From contig CAYRNR010000004.1 of assembly GCA_964425605.1 (NCBI GenBank), positions 62,001 through 126,000 on the forward strand: a DNA stretch of 64,000 bases, given 5' to 3'. Each line of letters starts with the position of its first letter. The first letter of the stretch is position 1. Origin of the DNA: CAYRNR01 sp964425605 (GTDB lineage Bacteria; Myxococcota_A; UBA796; UBA9615; CAYRNR01). The notes beneath the pieces were generated by a model. It made no database searches. It worked only from the letters and a program-made list of their open reading frames with translations, and was not told the DNA's origin. This document shows positions 24,024-37,427 of the stretch, piece by piece. The position numbers were made by a program, and so were the translations under genes.

Positions 24024-25526
24024 TCACCGCCTCGATCTGCGGTATCCGAGGTAGATGGCGATCAGAGCGGCGTGCAGCGCGGCGCCGCCTGCGTCCGAAC
24101 GTGGGGTTGAACTGCACTCGCAACCTCCGCCCCCACCGTCGTCGTCGCCGGGCGCGGCGCTGTCGTCGTCGTCGTCATCGGAGAGGTCGTCGTCGTCGCC
24201 CACCGCGTCATCGTCGTCGCCGGTCCCGCCGCACTCCTCGTCGTCGCCGTCGACGAGTCCATCGCAGTCGTTGTCCACGCCGTCGGAGCAGTGCTCGTCA
24301 GCGCCGGGGTAGACGTGGGCGTTGTCGTCGTCGCAGTCCTCCCCGGAGTCGAAGCCGTCGCCGTCCGCGTCCCTGTGGACGAACATCGTCGCCAGGCTGA
24401 TCGAGCCGCTGTCGGCGTCCTTGTAGAACAGGCAGAAGTGGTTGCCCACCGCGACGATGCGCGGCAGCAGGCGCCCCTCGCCGCCGTCGGTGTTCAGCCC
24501 TGTGTCCTCGGCGGCGCTCCACGTCGCGCCCCCGTCCAGCGAGGTGGCGGTGAGCAGGTCGGAGTCGCTGGCCTGCTGGGTGCCGTTGGCCCGGAGCATC
24601 ACGGCCACCACGGTCAGGCCGTCGTCGGACGCGCCCACGGCCGAGAGCCCGGCGGACATGTGCCAGTCGCCGAGCCCGTCGGCGAGCTGGATGTCGCTGC
24701 CGTACACCCGCTGCCCTTGCTCGTCGTATCGGTTGTAGTGGACGGTCTGGTAGGCGCCGTAGGTGAAGTGGGCGTGGCCCGTGCCGTCCACGACCACGTC
24801 GCTGAACCCGCGCCGGTCGCTGCCGGCGGTGTGGCTGTTGGTGTGGGCGACCATCTCGCCCGCGATCCCGCTGCCCGGCTCGGCGTGCAGCAGGTACGCG
24901 GTCCCGCCCGGATCGGGGACCCCGCTGACCAGGAACACGCGCTCGTGGTTGGCCCGCATGCGCGTGCCGTTGTCTCCGCGCCAGATGCCGCCGATGTCCC
25001 CCAGAGACGTCGCGGAGCTGGCGCCGGCCTCCCACAGCCTCACGTCTCCCCAGACGTTGTCGCCGGCCACGGTGTAGCTCACGTACACCGGCCCGCCCAC
25101 CGTTGCGACGCTCACCACGTAGTTGCGGCGCTCGCGCGAACCGACGTAGTAGTCCCGATCCCACGATCCCCCGGCCTCCCGCCGCCGGTAGCGGATGTCG
25201 TTGCCGCCTTCGTAGTCGCCGCCGTGCCGCGTGACGATGTGCACGCTGCCGTCGCTGCCCACGGCGATGGCCGGCGGGAAGTCCAGGTCGCTCTGGTGGC
25301 CGTCCCCCACGTCCTCGGACAGCAGCACGTTGCCGTCGCGGTCGAGCTGGTAGTACTTGCTGGACACCAGGTGGATCTGGTCCTGGGGTCCGCGCACCGC
25401 GTCGAACTGTCCCCCCTCGGCGATGGTGCCCAGCGGCGTCCACTCCTGCGCCCCGGCCGGTGTGTTCGCGGCAGCCATCGCGGCGACCGCCAGCCCCATG
25501 AGCCACAGCATCGAGTTCTTGCTCAC
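24024..25526 (-). CDS. Secreted beta-propeller-like protein with MYXO-CTERM-like tail
   Basis: 500 residues. The GTG at 25526 is preferred because AGGAGG (25535-25540) is spaced correctly for it and abuts the other in-frame GTG at 25535. Signal peptide ends near 'TPAGAQEW'. Residues about 30-375 contain repeated blades with 'GSDGSVHIVTRH' and 'GTGHAHFTYGAYQ' and an Asp-box-like 'TSLDGGATWSAA', which suggests a sialidase/BNR-type propeller; no sialidase catalytic set was found. One MopE repeat ('GEDCDDDNAHVYPGADEHC'), a long poly-Asp spacer and a tail 'GCECSSTPR' plus hydrophobic helix and 'YRRSRR' follow. It starts one base after the MYG1-family gene ends, so the two are cotranscribed. Confidence 0.75.
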   Translation of the reverse strand: MSKNSMLWLMGLAVAAMAAANTPAGAQEWTPLGTIAEGGQFDAVRGPQDQIHLVSSKYYQLDRDGNVLLSEDVGDGHQSDLDFPPAIAVGSDGSVHIVTRHGGDYEGGNDIRYRRREAGGSWDRDYYVGSRERRNYVVSVATVGGPVYVSYTVAGDNVWGDVRLWEAGASSATSLGDIGGIWRGDNGTRMRANHERVFLVSGVPDPGGTAYLLHAEPGSGIAGEMVAHTNSHTAGSDRRGFSDVVVDGTGHAHFTYGAYQTVHYNRYDEQGQRVYGSDIQLADGLGDWHMSAGLSAVGASDDGLTVVAVMLRANGTQQASDSDLLTATSLDGGATWSAAEDTGLNTDGGEGRLLPRIVAVGNHFCLFYKDADSGSISLATMFVHRDADGDGFDSGEDCDDDNAHVYPGADEHCSDGVDNDCDGLVDGDDEECGGTGDDDDAVGDDDDLSDDDDDDSAAPGDDDGGGGGCECSSTPRSDAGGAALHAALIAIYLGYRRSRR

Positions 25527-25527
25527 G

Positions 25528-26382
25528 TCACTCACCTCCTTCGACCCGCGATCGCTCGATCAGCTCGCGGAGATCGGTGCGCGTCACCCCCGCCCGGACC
25601 TTGGCCTTGAACCCCGACTTGTGGGCGAACGTCACCCGCGGGTCCCCCTCGATGCGCGTGAAGTCCACCTGCGGGTGATCGTCGAAGCGGTGCAGCGCCC
25701 ACCCGTCCGGGTTGCGGTTGTCCCGGGAGATGGCCACGGCGATGTCCACCCCGCGGTCGCGCGCGAGCTCGTCGCGCATCGATCCCGACACGTCGCTGCC
25801 GACCACGCCCTCGTGGAAGAACACGTCCAGCCCGGCCACCTGGAGCACCTCGGTGACCGCCCGGGCGGCCTGCAGATCCGCGCGCTGCTGTCGCGCCTCC
25901 TCCACCAGGGCGCCGGCCATGGCCGTGGCCATGTGGACCACCTCCAGGGCCACCGGGCCCGTGCCCCCGGCCGCCCAGATCCGGCAGATGGCGATCTCGA
26001 ACGGAGAGTCCAGCTCCGGCGGCAGCCGCTGGAGCCCCAGCTCCCTGGCCAGCGGCTGGGGCCCTGCCACGTCGATGCGCACCTGCGCCGGGTACCACGG
26101 CATCCCAGACAGGAGCTCGTGCAGGCCCAGGTGCCGCGCCACCAGGGACATCGCGCACTCGGGCTCCTCGTCCCGGCTTCGCTGGTGGTGGTCGAAGTTG
26201 CGCAGCTCGGGCTCGTGCCGGGCCCCGATGTCCACCACCCAGACCTCCGGATCGGCGAGCTCGGCCTCGGTGGGGATGCTCCGGTGTACGGGCAACTCAC
26301 CCTCGACGGAGCAGATCAGCCCGGCCGCGATCACCTCGTCGAGGTGTGCGCCTCCGGGGTGGACGACGATGTGGCTGGACAT
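25528..26382 (-). CDS. MYG1/UPF0160-family protein (DHH-like hydrolase)
   Basis: 284 residues, ATG at 26382 with AGGAGG upstream. N-terminal features fit MYG1 (metal-dependent, DHH-fold): 'VVHPGGAHLDEVIAAGLI' (His and Asp metal ligands) and 'VVDIGARHEPELRNFDHHQ' (the DHH motif in the form FDHH). C-terminal 'GWALHRFDDHPQ' and 'TFAHKSGFKAKVR' resemble the family's conserved end. Eukaryotic MYG1 is an RNA exonuclease; bacterial members are uncharacterised as far as I recall. It is coupled to the propeller protein downstream, an odd pairing of a cytosolic enzyme and a surface protein. Confidence 0.8.
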   Translation of the reverse strand: MSSHIVVHPGGAHLDEVIAAGLICSVEGELPVHRSIPTEAELADPEVWVVDIGARHEPELRNFDHHQRSRDEEPECAMSLVARHLGLHELLSGMPWYPAQVRIDVAGPQPLARELGLQRLPPELDSPFEIAICRIWAAGGTGPVALEVVHMATAMAGALVEEARQQRADLQAARAVTEVLQVAGLDVFFHEGVVGSDVSGSMRDELARDRGVDIAVAISRDNRNPDGWALHRFDDHPQVDFTRIEGDPRVTFAHKSGFKAKVRAGVTRTDLRELIERSRVEGGE

Positions 26383-26416
26383 GATGACCTCCTGAGCCTG
26401 CCGCCCCGGTGTGGCG

Positions 26417-27442
26417 TCAGCAGGGAAGACCGAGGGTGCAGTACATCAACGAGCTGAAGGGATCGGCGCACGGCGCCGAGCTCATGCAGGTGAGCAGCCC
26501 GGATGGGTCCGCGTAGTTGCACAGGTTGCCCCCCGTGACCTGGTCGCAGCATCCCTGCAGGCTGATCTGCACGGTCGGCTCGTCGGGGTCGTCGCTGTCG
26601 ATGGTGATGAAGTGGGACCCACCGTCCAGCGCGTCGAGGCAGCCCTGGCCCGCGAACAGCTCGCCGGGGGCCCACTCCACGCTGAACGCCTCGACATCCC
26701 CCGGATCGAGGGTCGCCGTGGCATCCCCGGCGGTGAGCCTCACGATCCCACCCGCCGTGGAGCTGGCGCCGGTCACCGAGCTCAACTGCAGGGGGACGTC
26801 TCCGGCGTTGGTCACCTCGAACGTCGAGGTCCCCGTCCCGCCGCCCAGGGCGCCGAAGTCGATGAGCAGCGGAGACACGACGATGTCCGGCTGGCACGGA
26901 TCGCAGTCCTGCCCGTCGCCCTCCAGCGGCACGGTCGCAGTGCCGTCACAGCTGTCGATGACCAGGCTGCCGGTGACCGCCCCGTCCGCCGTCGGAGCGA
27001 AGCTCACCGTGATGGTGACGGTGTCGCCCGCGACGATGGACAGCGGCGGCGCGATCCCCTGGTAGCCGAACTCGGCGCCGCTGGCCGTGACGGCCGTGAT
27101 CTCCACGGGGTCGGCGCCGGTGTTCTCCAGGGTCAACGAGGCCGAGGCCGTCTGTCCGACCTGCGTGGTCCCGAAGGCGATGGACGAGGGGGTCACGGTC
27201 AGGGTGCCGCAGGGCGCGACGCTGTCGTCGTCGTCGTCGTCCGCGGCGTCATCGTCGTCCACCGCGTCGTCGTCATCCACGGCGTCGTCGTCGTCCACCG
27301 CATCGTCGTCGTCGTCCCCCCAGCTCACATCGTCGTCTCCGGCCGTGTCGTCGTCGTCCCCCTTGTTGAGCTGCGCGCTCTCGCACGCGGGCACGGCGAG
27401 CGCGAACAGCGCGCACAGGCCCCAGGCCATTGCCTCTCTCAT
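26417..27442 (-). CDS. Lipoprotein with poly-Asp linker and choice-of-anchor-D domains
   Basis: 341 residues. Lipobox 'FALAVPAC' (Cys20), then about 55 residues of Asp/Ala/Val spacer (five copies of DDDDA-like units). Two immunoglobulin-like domains of the ASH/choice-of-anchor-D type follow: 'LTVTPSSIAFGTTQVGQTAS' with 'LENTGADPVEIT', and 'IVVSPLLIDFGALGGGTGTS' with 'VTNAGDVPLQL'. The C-terminal 40 residues are rich in cysteine. Such domains are common in secreted and surface proteins and mediate assembly rather than catalysis. Probably an outer-membrane lipoprotein exposed on the surface. Confidence 0.82.
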   Translation of the reverse strand: MREAMAWGLCALFALAVPACESAQLNKGDDDDTAGDDDVSWGDDDDDAVDDDDAVDDDDAVDDDDAADDDDDDSVAPCGTLTVTPSSIAFGTTQVGQTASASLTLENTGADPVEITAVTASGAEFGYQGIAPPLSIVAGDTVTITVSFAPTADGAVTGSLVIDSCDGTATVPLEGDGQDCDPCQPDIVVSPLLIDFGALGGGTGTSTFEVTNAGDVPLQLSSVTGASSTAGGIVRLTAGDATATLDPGDVEAFSVEWAPGELFAGQGCLDALDGGSHFITIDSDDPDEPTVQISLQGCCDQVTGGNLCNYADPSGLLTCMSSAPCADPFSSLMYCTLGLPC

Positions 27443-27511
27443 CGGTGTCTCCCCTTCGAGGGGCGAAGGATACCATCGCGGTGGACTCCCCGGTACGAGG
27501 GAGACGACCGC

Positions 27512-30220
27512 CTATGTCGCCCGCTCGTACGCCGCGAACAGGAACCCCACGCGCTCCCGCTCCACGTCGAACTTCCTACCCCGGTAGGCGCGATCCACGG
27601 CCCGGTCCAGGGTCTGGTGCGCCCGTCGCAGCGGCCTCTTCATCAGATCGGGGTCGTAGAGATCCGCGGGCGACTCGCCGGGGTGGCCGGCCCGCGCGTC
27701 CAGCACCGCCTGCGCGGCCGCCTCGATCGCCGCTCGCTTCGACGCCGTGACCGCGGGCCAGGGGAAGGTGTTGTAGACGAGCCGGTTGGAGTAGCGGTAG
27801 TCGCTCTTGATGCGGCCCGCCACGTAGCGCACCCAGGCCATGTGCATCGCCGACGACACCACGCCGAACTCGTACAGGCCGGCGCCGGCGATGCAGGTGC
27901 AGCTGTTGTGCACGATGGTCCGCGCGTCGAAGAACCCGAAGGGGATCCACTCGCGCCGCTGCGAGGTGTGCATCGGGATGACCACGTAGGTGGAGTCGGG
28001 CTGGCGGATCTCGGCGAACTCGCTGGCGGCGCCGGCGGCCGCGCGGGTGGCGGCCTTCTTGCTGGCCAGGCGGAACTCCCGGACCTGCCGGACACGGTCC
28101 ATCACAGCAGGGAACGCCTTGATCCTCGACGCCTCCTGGTCCACGAGCCACAGGCAGTGGCGCGACACACCGGCCATGTACTCGCTGGCGCTGACCATGG
28201 GGCGGAACAGGGCCTCCGCGCCGGGATTCTGCGCGACGAACGCCTCGTACTCGGCCCGGGTGAACAACAGCGCCCCGCCGTCCACGGGTTTGCTGCCGTA
28301 GAGGATGCGCGGCACGTCGGCCAGGGGCCTGCTGCGTCCCTCGATGATCAGGTCGTCGTACGCCACGAGGTACGGACAGATGTTGTGTACCTGCGCCACC
28401 ATGGGCTCGGAGTCCGGGGTCTGGTAGTCGTACAAGGGCCGCTTGCCGGATGAGGGACCGCCGAATCCGACGATTACACAGTGGACGTGTGCCTTGCCCC
28501 GGGCATCGGAGCCCCACGCGAACGTGCGGTGCGCGAAGTGGATCTTGACGTCGTGCTCGCTCAGCAGGGTCCTCCACAGCAGGGCGACCTGCTCGCCCTG
28601 GGTGATCGAGTTCGTGGCCACGAATCCGCAGCGGGACTCGCTGCCGTCGAGCCACCGCGCCGCCAGGGCGAACCACGCCGCCACGTAGTCCAGCGTGCCG
28701 CCGCCGCCCTCGAACACCAGCTCCATGTCCTCCTGTTGCTCGTCGCTGCGCAGGTGCTTGCCCACGAACGGTGGGTTCCCCAGCACGAGGTGTCCCTCCC
28801 CCGGCAAGAGCAGGTCGTTCCAGTCCATCCGCAGGGCGTTGCCCACCTGGATGCCCGGTGACGTGGTCAGCGGGATGCGCACGAACGACGGCCCGAACTT
28901 CTCGCCGAGCCGCTGGTTCATGATGTGGTCCATCATCCACAGCGCCACCGTGGCGATGCGCGCGGGGAACTCGCTGATCTCGACCCCGAGGAACTGATCC
29001 ACGTCCAGCCGGGAGATCAGCGTGGCGTCCAGCTCCAGCTGGCCGGTGCCGTGCACCTCCTCGAGGATCTCCATCTCCAGCTGGCGCAGCTCGCGGTAGG
29101 CGATGACGAGGAAGTTCCCGCACCCGCACGCCGGGTCCAGCAGGCGGAGCCTGGCCATGCGCTCGTGCAGGTTCCGCAACGCGGCCATGCGCCCGCCGTC
29201 TCGACGGACTCGCAGCCGGTCGAAGTCGGCGCGCAGGTCGTCCATGAACAGCGGGCCGATGACCTTGAGGATGTTCTTTTCGGTGGTGTAGTGCGCCCCG
29301 ATGGCCCGCCGGGCGTCGTGGTCCATGACCGACTGGAACAGGGCGCCGAAGATCGCCGGCGAGATGGCGTCCCAGGAGAACTCGCACGCCCGGATCAGGT
29401 CCCGGCGCATCCTCGAATCGAAGGCCGGAATGCGCAGCCGCTCCTCGAACAGGGCGCCGTTGACGTGGGCGAACGCCGCCAGGTCCTCGTCCAGCGCTCT
29501 CTGACGGTCCGCGACCGGCGTGTCCAGGACCTCGAACAGCTGCGCGAGCATCATTCCGAGGTCCGAGCCGTCCTCGCGGGTGCGGTCCTTGACCAGGCTC
29601 TCGAAGATCCCGCGCGGCTCGAAGATCCCCGTGTCGTCGGCGAACAGCAAGAACAGCAGCCGCACCAGGAACTGCTGCAGATCGTGGCCCGCGTAACCCG
29701 ACGCCTCCAGCCCGTCGTGGATCGTCCCCATCAGCTCCGACGCCTTGATGTTGACGGGGTCCTGGTCCGCGAAGCTCCGCTTCTGCCGCCCCAGGATGAA
29801 GCCGAACAGCTCCACCACCTGCGGGAACTGGGCGAGGGTGAATGCGTGCTCCTCGCCCTCGTCGAGGTCGTACAGCTCGAACGTCTGGAAGTCGCTCACG
29901 AGCACGAACCGCGGCAGCTCCTCCTCGGCCAGCCCGGGGAAGTAGTCCAGCGCCTGCTCCTTGGCACGGGTCAGGTTCCTCCCCGCGCTCTTCTGCTCCA
30001 CCAGCAGCACGCCCTTCCAGAACAGATCGATGAAACCCCGCTTGTCGCCGAGCTTCTTCACCGGCTCCTCGAAGCTCGCCACCCGCCGCAGCTTCACGCC
30101 GAACACCTCGAAGAACTCGATGTAGAAGCTCTGGCACTGACCGCGCTCGTAGTGGGCGCCGGCCCATTCGGCGGCGAACCTCGAGGCCCTCCGGCGGATC
30201 TCGTTGTTGGACAGGCGCAT
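27512..30220 (-). CDS. MmeI-like type IIL restriction-modification enzyme
   Basis: 902 residues, near the length of MmeI (919). N-terminal nuclease: 'FIDLFWKGVLLVEQKSAG' gives D65-x9-E75-x-K77, the same spacing as the MmeI catalytic D-x9-E-x-K. A helical spacer follows, then a gamma-class N6-adenine methyltransferase with motif I 'LLDPACGCGNFLVIAYREL' and catalytic motif IV 'LGNPPFVGKHL', then a target-recognition domain and a C-terminal region with 'FGFFDARTIVHNSCTC' and 'SDYRYSNRLVYNTFPWP'. One polypeptide would both methylate one strand of its site and cut about 20 bases away. The nuclease and methyltransferase residues look intact. The recognition sequence cannot be read from the sequence by eye. 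It stands alone, divergent from the LamG giant. Confidence 0.9.
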   Translation of the reverse strand: MRLSNNEIRRRASRFAAEWAGAHYERGQCQSFYIEFFEVFGVKLRRVASFEEPVKKLGDKRGFIDLFWKGVLLVEQKSAGRNLTRAKEQALDYFPGLAEEELPRFVLVSDFQTFELYDLDEGEEHAFTLAQFPQVVELFGFILGRQKRSFADQDPVNIKASELMGTIHDGLEASGYAGHDLQQFLVRLLFLLFADDTGIFEPRGIFESLVKDRTREDGSDLGMMLAQLFEVLDTPVADRQRALDEDLAAFAHVNGALFEERLRIPAFDSRMRRDLIRACEFSWDAISPAIFGALFQSVMDHDARRAIGAHYTTEKNILKVIGPLFMDDLRADFDRLRVRRDGGRMAALRNLHERMARLRLLDPACGCGNFLVIAYRELRQLEMEILEEVHGTGQLELDATLISRLDVDQFLGVEISEFPARIATVALWMMDHIMNQRLGEKFGPSFVRIPLTTSPGIQVGNALRMDWNDLLLPGEGHLVLGNPPFVGKHLRSDEQQEDMELVFEGGGGTLDYVAAWFALAARWLDGSESRCGFVATNSITQGEQVALLWRTLLSEHDVKIHFAHRTFAWGSDARGKAHVHCVIVGFGGPSSGKRPLYDYQTPDSEPMVAQVHNICPYLVAYDDLIIEGRSRPLADVPRILYGSKPVDGGALLFTRAEYEAFVAQNPGAEALFRPMVSASEYMAGVSRHCLWLVDQEASRIKAFPAVMDRVRQVREFRLASKKAATRAAAGAASEFAEIRQPDSTYVVIPMHTSQRREWIPFGFFDARTIVHNSCTCIAGAGLYEFGVVSSAMHMAWVRYVAGRIKSDYRYSNRLVYNTFPWPAVTASKRAAIEAAAQAVLDARAGHPGESPADLYDPDLMKRPLRRAHQTLDRAVDRAYRGRKFDVERERVGFLFAAYERAT

Positions 30221-30313
30221 GGGACCTCCCGCGCGTCAATCTACACCCAACGCGGTGGTCGCCTCGCGGCCGGGTGATAGGATCTCGACCGACCACACGC
30301 GAGGGGAGCCGCC

Positions 30314-34408
<4,095 letters not shown>

Positions 34409-34411
34409 GGC

Positions 34412-34924
34412 TCAGTCCACCTCGACCGTGTAGCCGAACACGGACCACGTCCCCGGCGGGACCTCGCCGAGCGTGTACTGGACGTCGAGGGTGCAGATGC
34501 AGTCGCAGAGGTCGTCGTAGAGCTCGAAACCCGCCTCGATGCGCTGGTCGTTCATGTACGCCAGCCCGTGCACCTGGATCTCGGGACAGCAGCCCTCGCC
34601 GTGGTCGAAGTGCATCACCGTGACCTGGCCGGGCCCTGGGGACGTGGCCAGGACGCCGCCCTCGGGCATGGGCTCGGGCTCGGGGAGCATGTCGCACTCG
34701 GCAGCCGCGTCGACCACCGTCAGCTCGCAGATGCCCGATTCGCAGGGCCCCATGTCGTCGTCGTCGTCCGCGACATCGTCGTCGTCGCTCGTGGCGTCGT
34801 CGTCGTCGCTCGTGGCGTCGTCGTCGTCGCCCGTGGCGTCGTCGTCGTCGAGATCGAGGGGGCCGCTGGTCGAGCAGGCCGGCGTCACGAGGGCGAGGGA
34901 GAACAGCAGGAACAGGGCTCGCAT
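34412..34924 (-). CDS. Poly-Asp lipoprotein with Cys-rich domain
   Basis: 170 residues, ATG at 34924. Lipobox 'LALVTPAC' (Cys17), then about 35 residues of 'DDDDATGDDDDATSDDDD' type, then a domain of about 110 residues with six or more cysteines ('CESGICELTVVDAAAECD', 'GEGCCPEIQVHG', 'LCDCICTLDVQYTLGEVPPG'). The second half looks like a beta-sandwich with disulfide bonds. No family was recognised. It is convergent with the giant LamG lipoprotein, with a gap of only three bases. Confidence 0.75.
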   Translation of the reverse strand: MRALFLLFSLALVTPACSTSGPLDLDDDDATGDDDDATSDDDDATSDDDDVADDDDDMGPCESGICELTVVDAAAECDMLPEPEPMPEGGVLATSPGPGQVTVMHFDHGEGCCPEIQVHGLAYMNDQRIEAGFELYDDLCDCICTLDVQYTLGEVPPGTWSVFGYTVEVD

Positions 34925-35003
34925 GAAACCTCCGGGGCGACTTGGCTCAGTCTACCGTCTATCGTGGAGAGTCCAGTGAAAACGTGGCGTCGAGGAGAAA
35001 GAC

Positions 35004-37427
35004 TTGACACGAACTAATGCCGCGGAGACCCATGAGCGGCCGATCGGGGACCGGATGCGCGTTGCAGTTACTGTGTGCTCGTCGATGATTCTGGCCACGA
35101 TGATGTGTGCCCCCTGTACCGGAGCCCGGGGCGCTGCGAAGGGATCCCGCGAGGCATCGTTCGCCCCCCTGATCGCCGGCGATCTCGAATCCGCCCGGGG
35201 AGACCTCCTAGAGGCCCTCGGCGACAGGCCCGATGGTGTCCCGACACTCCCCGCCGGGATCGATCCCTCGCTGTCCGAGTACACACACCATCTGATCTCG
35301 ACGGGGATGAGCGTCGCCCCGAACAAGCTCGCCTCGTATGCGGCCTCCCTGGAGCCGAGCCTTGCCCCCATCGACGCCCCCATGGTCCGGGTGATGCCGG
35401 AACGCGCGGTGCCCATGCTCGTGGGACACATCCACACCCTGGAGACCCTCGAGACCCTGCGGCCGCTGACCGGCGACGAGTCTGCCAAGCTGCTGGACCA
35501 CTACGAGATCCTGTGGTCGTTCATCGGACTGTACCCGGTGGTTCAGCAGGTCCACGACGTGGAGATCGAGTTGAAGCTCGAGGTGGATCCTGCCGTACAC
35601 ACTCGCGCTACCTGGGCAGAGGAGTACAGAGAGGGGGTGTGGGCCCCTCTGCGCTACCGTCTCCTCGATGAGCTGGAGAACGGCGGTGAGAAGGACCTGG
35701 AGAGACGCGCACAGCGGCTCGCATCCTCCGCGCGCACGCGTTGGCGGTCTGGCGCGGCGGGCGGCGGACGTCTCTATGTGGCCGCCATGCGGTACCTGGC
35801 TGCGGTGGCGCCCAAGCACGAGAACGTCGCCAACGTCGTCCTGGTGGCGGTCCACGTGGATGGTCTGGCCGCGCTCCCCCGAAAGAAGCGTGTGCCGGTC
35901 GAGGTCCGGCAGGACGAGACCTATCTCCGGGTCGACGAGGTCGTCGCTGCGTGGCGAGAACTCGAGTCGTTGAAAGGCGCCTCGGACGTGGAGAAGAGAC
36001 TCCGTACAGCAAGGTTGTTGTTCAGACGCGATCGGGAGACAGAGCAGCGAAAAGTGTTGTACCAGGTCTTGAAGGACGAGCCCGGTCACGCAGAGGCCAC
36101 GACCCGCCTGGCCATCTCCTTTGCCGAGAGCGCGCCGAGGCTGGCTCACGACATCGTGGTGCGCGCGGATCTCTCTGCGGCCGAACTCGAAGACGACACA
36201 TTGGCCCTTCGGTTTCCGATCCAGTGGGTCCACGCGCTGATGACGGGCATGGCAGGGGGGGGCGAGTCGGGGGACGCCGCGATCCGGGGCCTCGACGCCG
36301 AGTTGACGGCCATCGAGACGCTGATCGGGGCCTGCGGCGATCGGGTCCCTGCGTCCACGGCCTACTCCAGCTTGCTCGCAGACTCTTTGCGGCAGCTGTG
36401 GATCGATGGCCGTCCCATCGACGACGTGGATCTCGGGACACACATTCCTGCGCTGATCGAGGTGGTCCAGAGTGGCCCCGACGAGGACCTCTACCGCCTG
36501 TTGATGTTCGCGACCCGCATGTCCCCTGGCTTCCGCGAGTACGAGCTGCTCGAGATCCCGCTGGACGAGGGATACGAGCCACAGACGCAGTGCGCGCTCC
36601 ACGCCGATCGAGCCCGTTCGGTCCTGGCGGCCGCCGCGCGCGGGCTCGAGGACGAACGGCAGCTGGACGGGATCGCCGCTGAGGTCGCCGCTGTGGCCGA
36701 CAGCTGCGGCGAGGGCGGGATGGTGAACAAGCTCCGCGGGGACCTGGTGGTCCTCCGCACGTTGCACGCCTCCGACCCGCCGTCCCTCGACGAGGCCATA
36801 CCGTACTACGAGGGGTGCGCCGCGAGCCTCGACCGCGTCCGCGCGTCCACGTGCAGGGGCAACCTGTTCGTCCTCCACCACGAGGCCGGCCGCGAGGCGG
36901 ACGCGAGGGAGGCCATGGAGCGGCTGTGGCGCTGCTGCATCGACCACCCACCCACCGTGTACCTCGCTGCCCTGGCGGTCGGGGAGGGGCGGCTCCCGGA
37001 TCCGGACCTCTGGCTGGAGCAGGTGGTGTCCTCGGAGGAACTCCTCAACGAGCCCGAGCGCGCGTGGATGTGCGCCGGCGACATCGCCGCTCGCGCAGGG
37101 GACACCGAGCGCGCAGCAACCCACTGGCAGGAGGCCTGCGCGACGCTGGCCGCTCAGTGTGACGACGGGAGGGAGCCGCTGGAGTGCCTGCCCGGGCTGT
37201 TCATCGGCAACGGCTCGATGACGCTGGGGCTCAGCGGGAACCCCACCGCGCCGATCACCGTGCAGTACGACCAGCAGCTGCGCCTGCTGAGCAACTGCGA
37301 AGAGGCGTTCGTCCAGTGGGTTCGGGACGGGGGGTGCGAGGCCGATCCTACTTCTTCCACCGCCAGATCCTCATCCGCATCGGCGACTGACTCCACAGCG
37401 GACGATCGTCCAGTCCCAGGTCCGTGA
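35004..37427 (+). CDS. Large secreted alpha-helical protein of unknown function
   Basis: 807 residues. The TTG at 35004 has a strong GAGGAG seven bases upstream; an ATG at 35055 is an alternative that shortens the N-terminal charged part. A signal sequence follows ('VTVCSSMILATMMCAPC'). The rest is mostly helical and regular, in the manner of TPR or Sel1-like solenoids ('DLESARGDLLEAL', 'AKLLDHYEILWSF', 'GRLPDPDLWLEQ', 'IAARAGDTERAATHWQEAC'), but no repeat family is certain. Scattered cysteine pairs near the C terminus ('RASTCRGNLF', 'LWRCCIDHP') suggest disulfides in the periplasm. The final 80 bases overlap the end of the opposite gene. Function unknown. Confidence 0.65.
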   Translation: MTRTNAAETHERPIGDRMRVAVTVCSSMILATMMCAPCTGARGAAKGSREASFAPLIAGDLESARGDLLEALGDRPDGVPTLPAGIDPSLSEYTHHLISTGMSVAPNKLASYAASLEPSLAPIDAPMVRVMPERAVPMLVGHIHTLETLETLRPLTGDESAKLLDHYEILWSFIGLYPVVQQVHDVEIELKLEVDPAVHTRATWAEEYREGVWAPLRYRLLDELENGGEKDLERRAQRLASSARTRWRSGAAGGGRLYVAAMRYLAAVAPKHENVANVVLVAVHVDGLAALPRKKRVPVEVRQDETYLRVDEVVAAWRELESLKGASDVEKRLRTARLLFRRDRETEQRKVLYQVLKDEPGHAEATTRLAISFAESAPRLAHDIVVRADLSAAELEDDTLALRFPIQWVHALMTGMAGGGESGDAAIRGLDAELTAIETLIGACGDRVPASTAYSSLLADSLRQLWIDGRPIDDVDLGTHIPALIEVVQSGPDEDLYRLLMFATRMSPGFREYELLEIPLDEGYEPQTQCALHADRARSVLAAAARGLEDERQLDGIAAEVAAVADSCGEGGMVNKLRGDLVVLRTLHASDPPSLDEAIPYYEGCAASLDRVRASTCRGNLFVLHHEAGREADAREAMERLWRCCIDHPPTVYLAALAVGEGRLPDPDLWLEQVVSSEELLNEPERAWMCAGDIAARAGDTERAATHWQEACATLAAQCDDGREPLECLPGLFIGNGSMTLGLSGNPTAPITVQYDQQLRLLSNCEEAFVQWVRDGGCEADPTSSTARSSSASATDSTADDRPVPGP

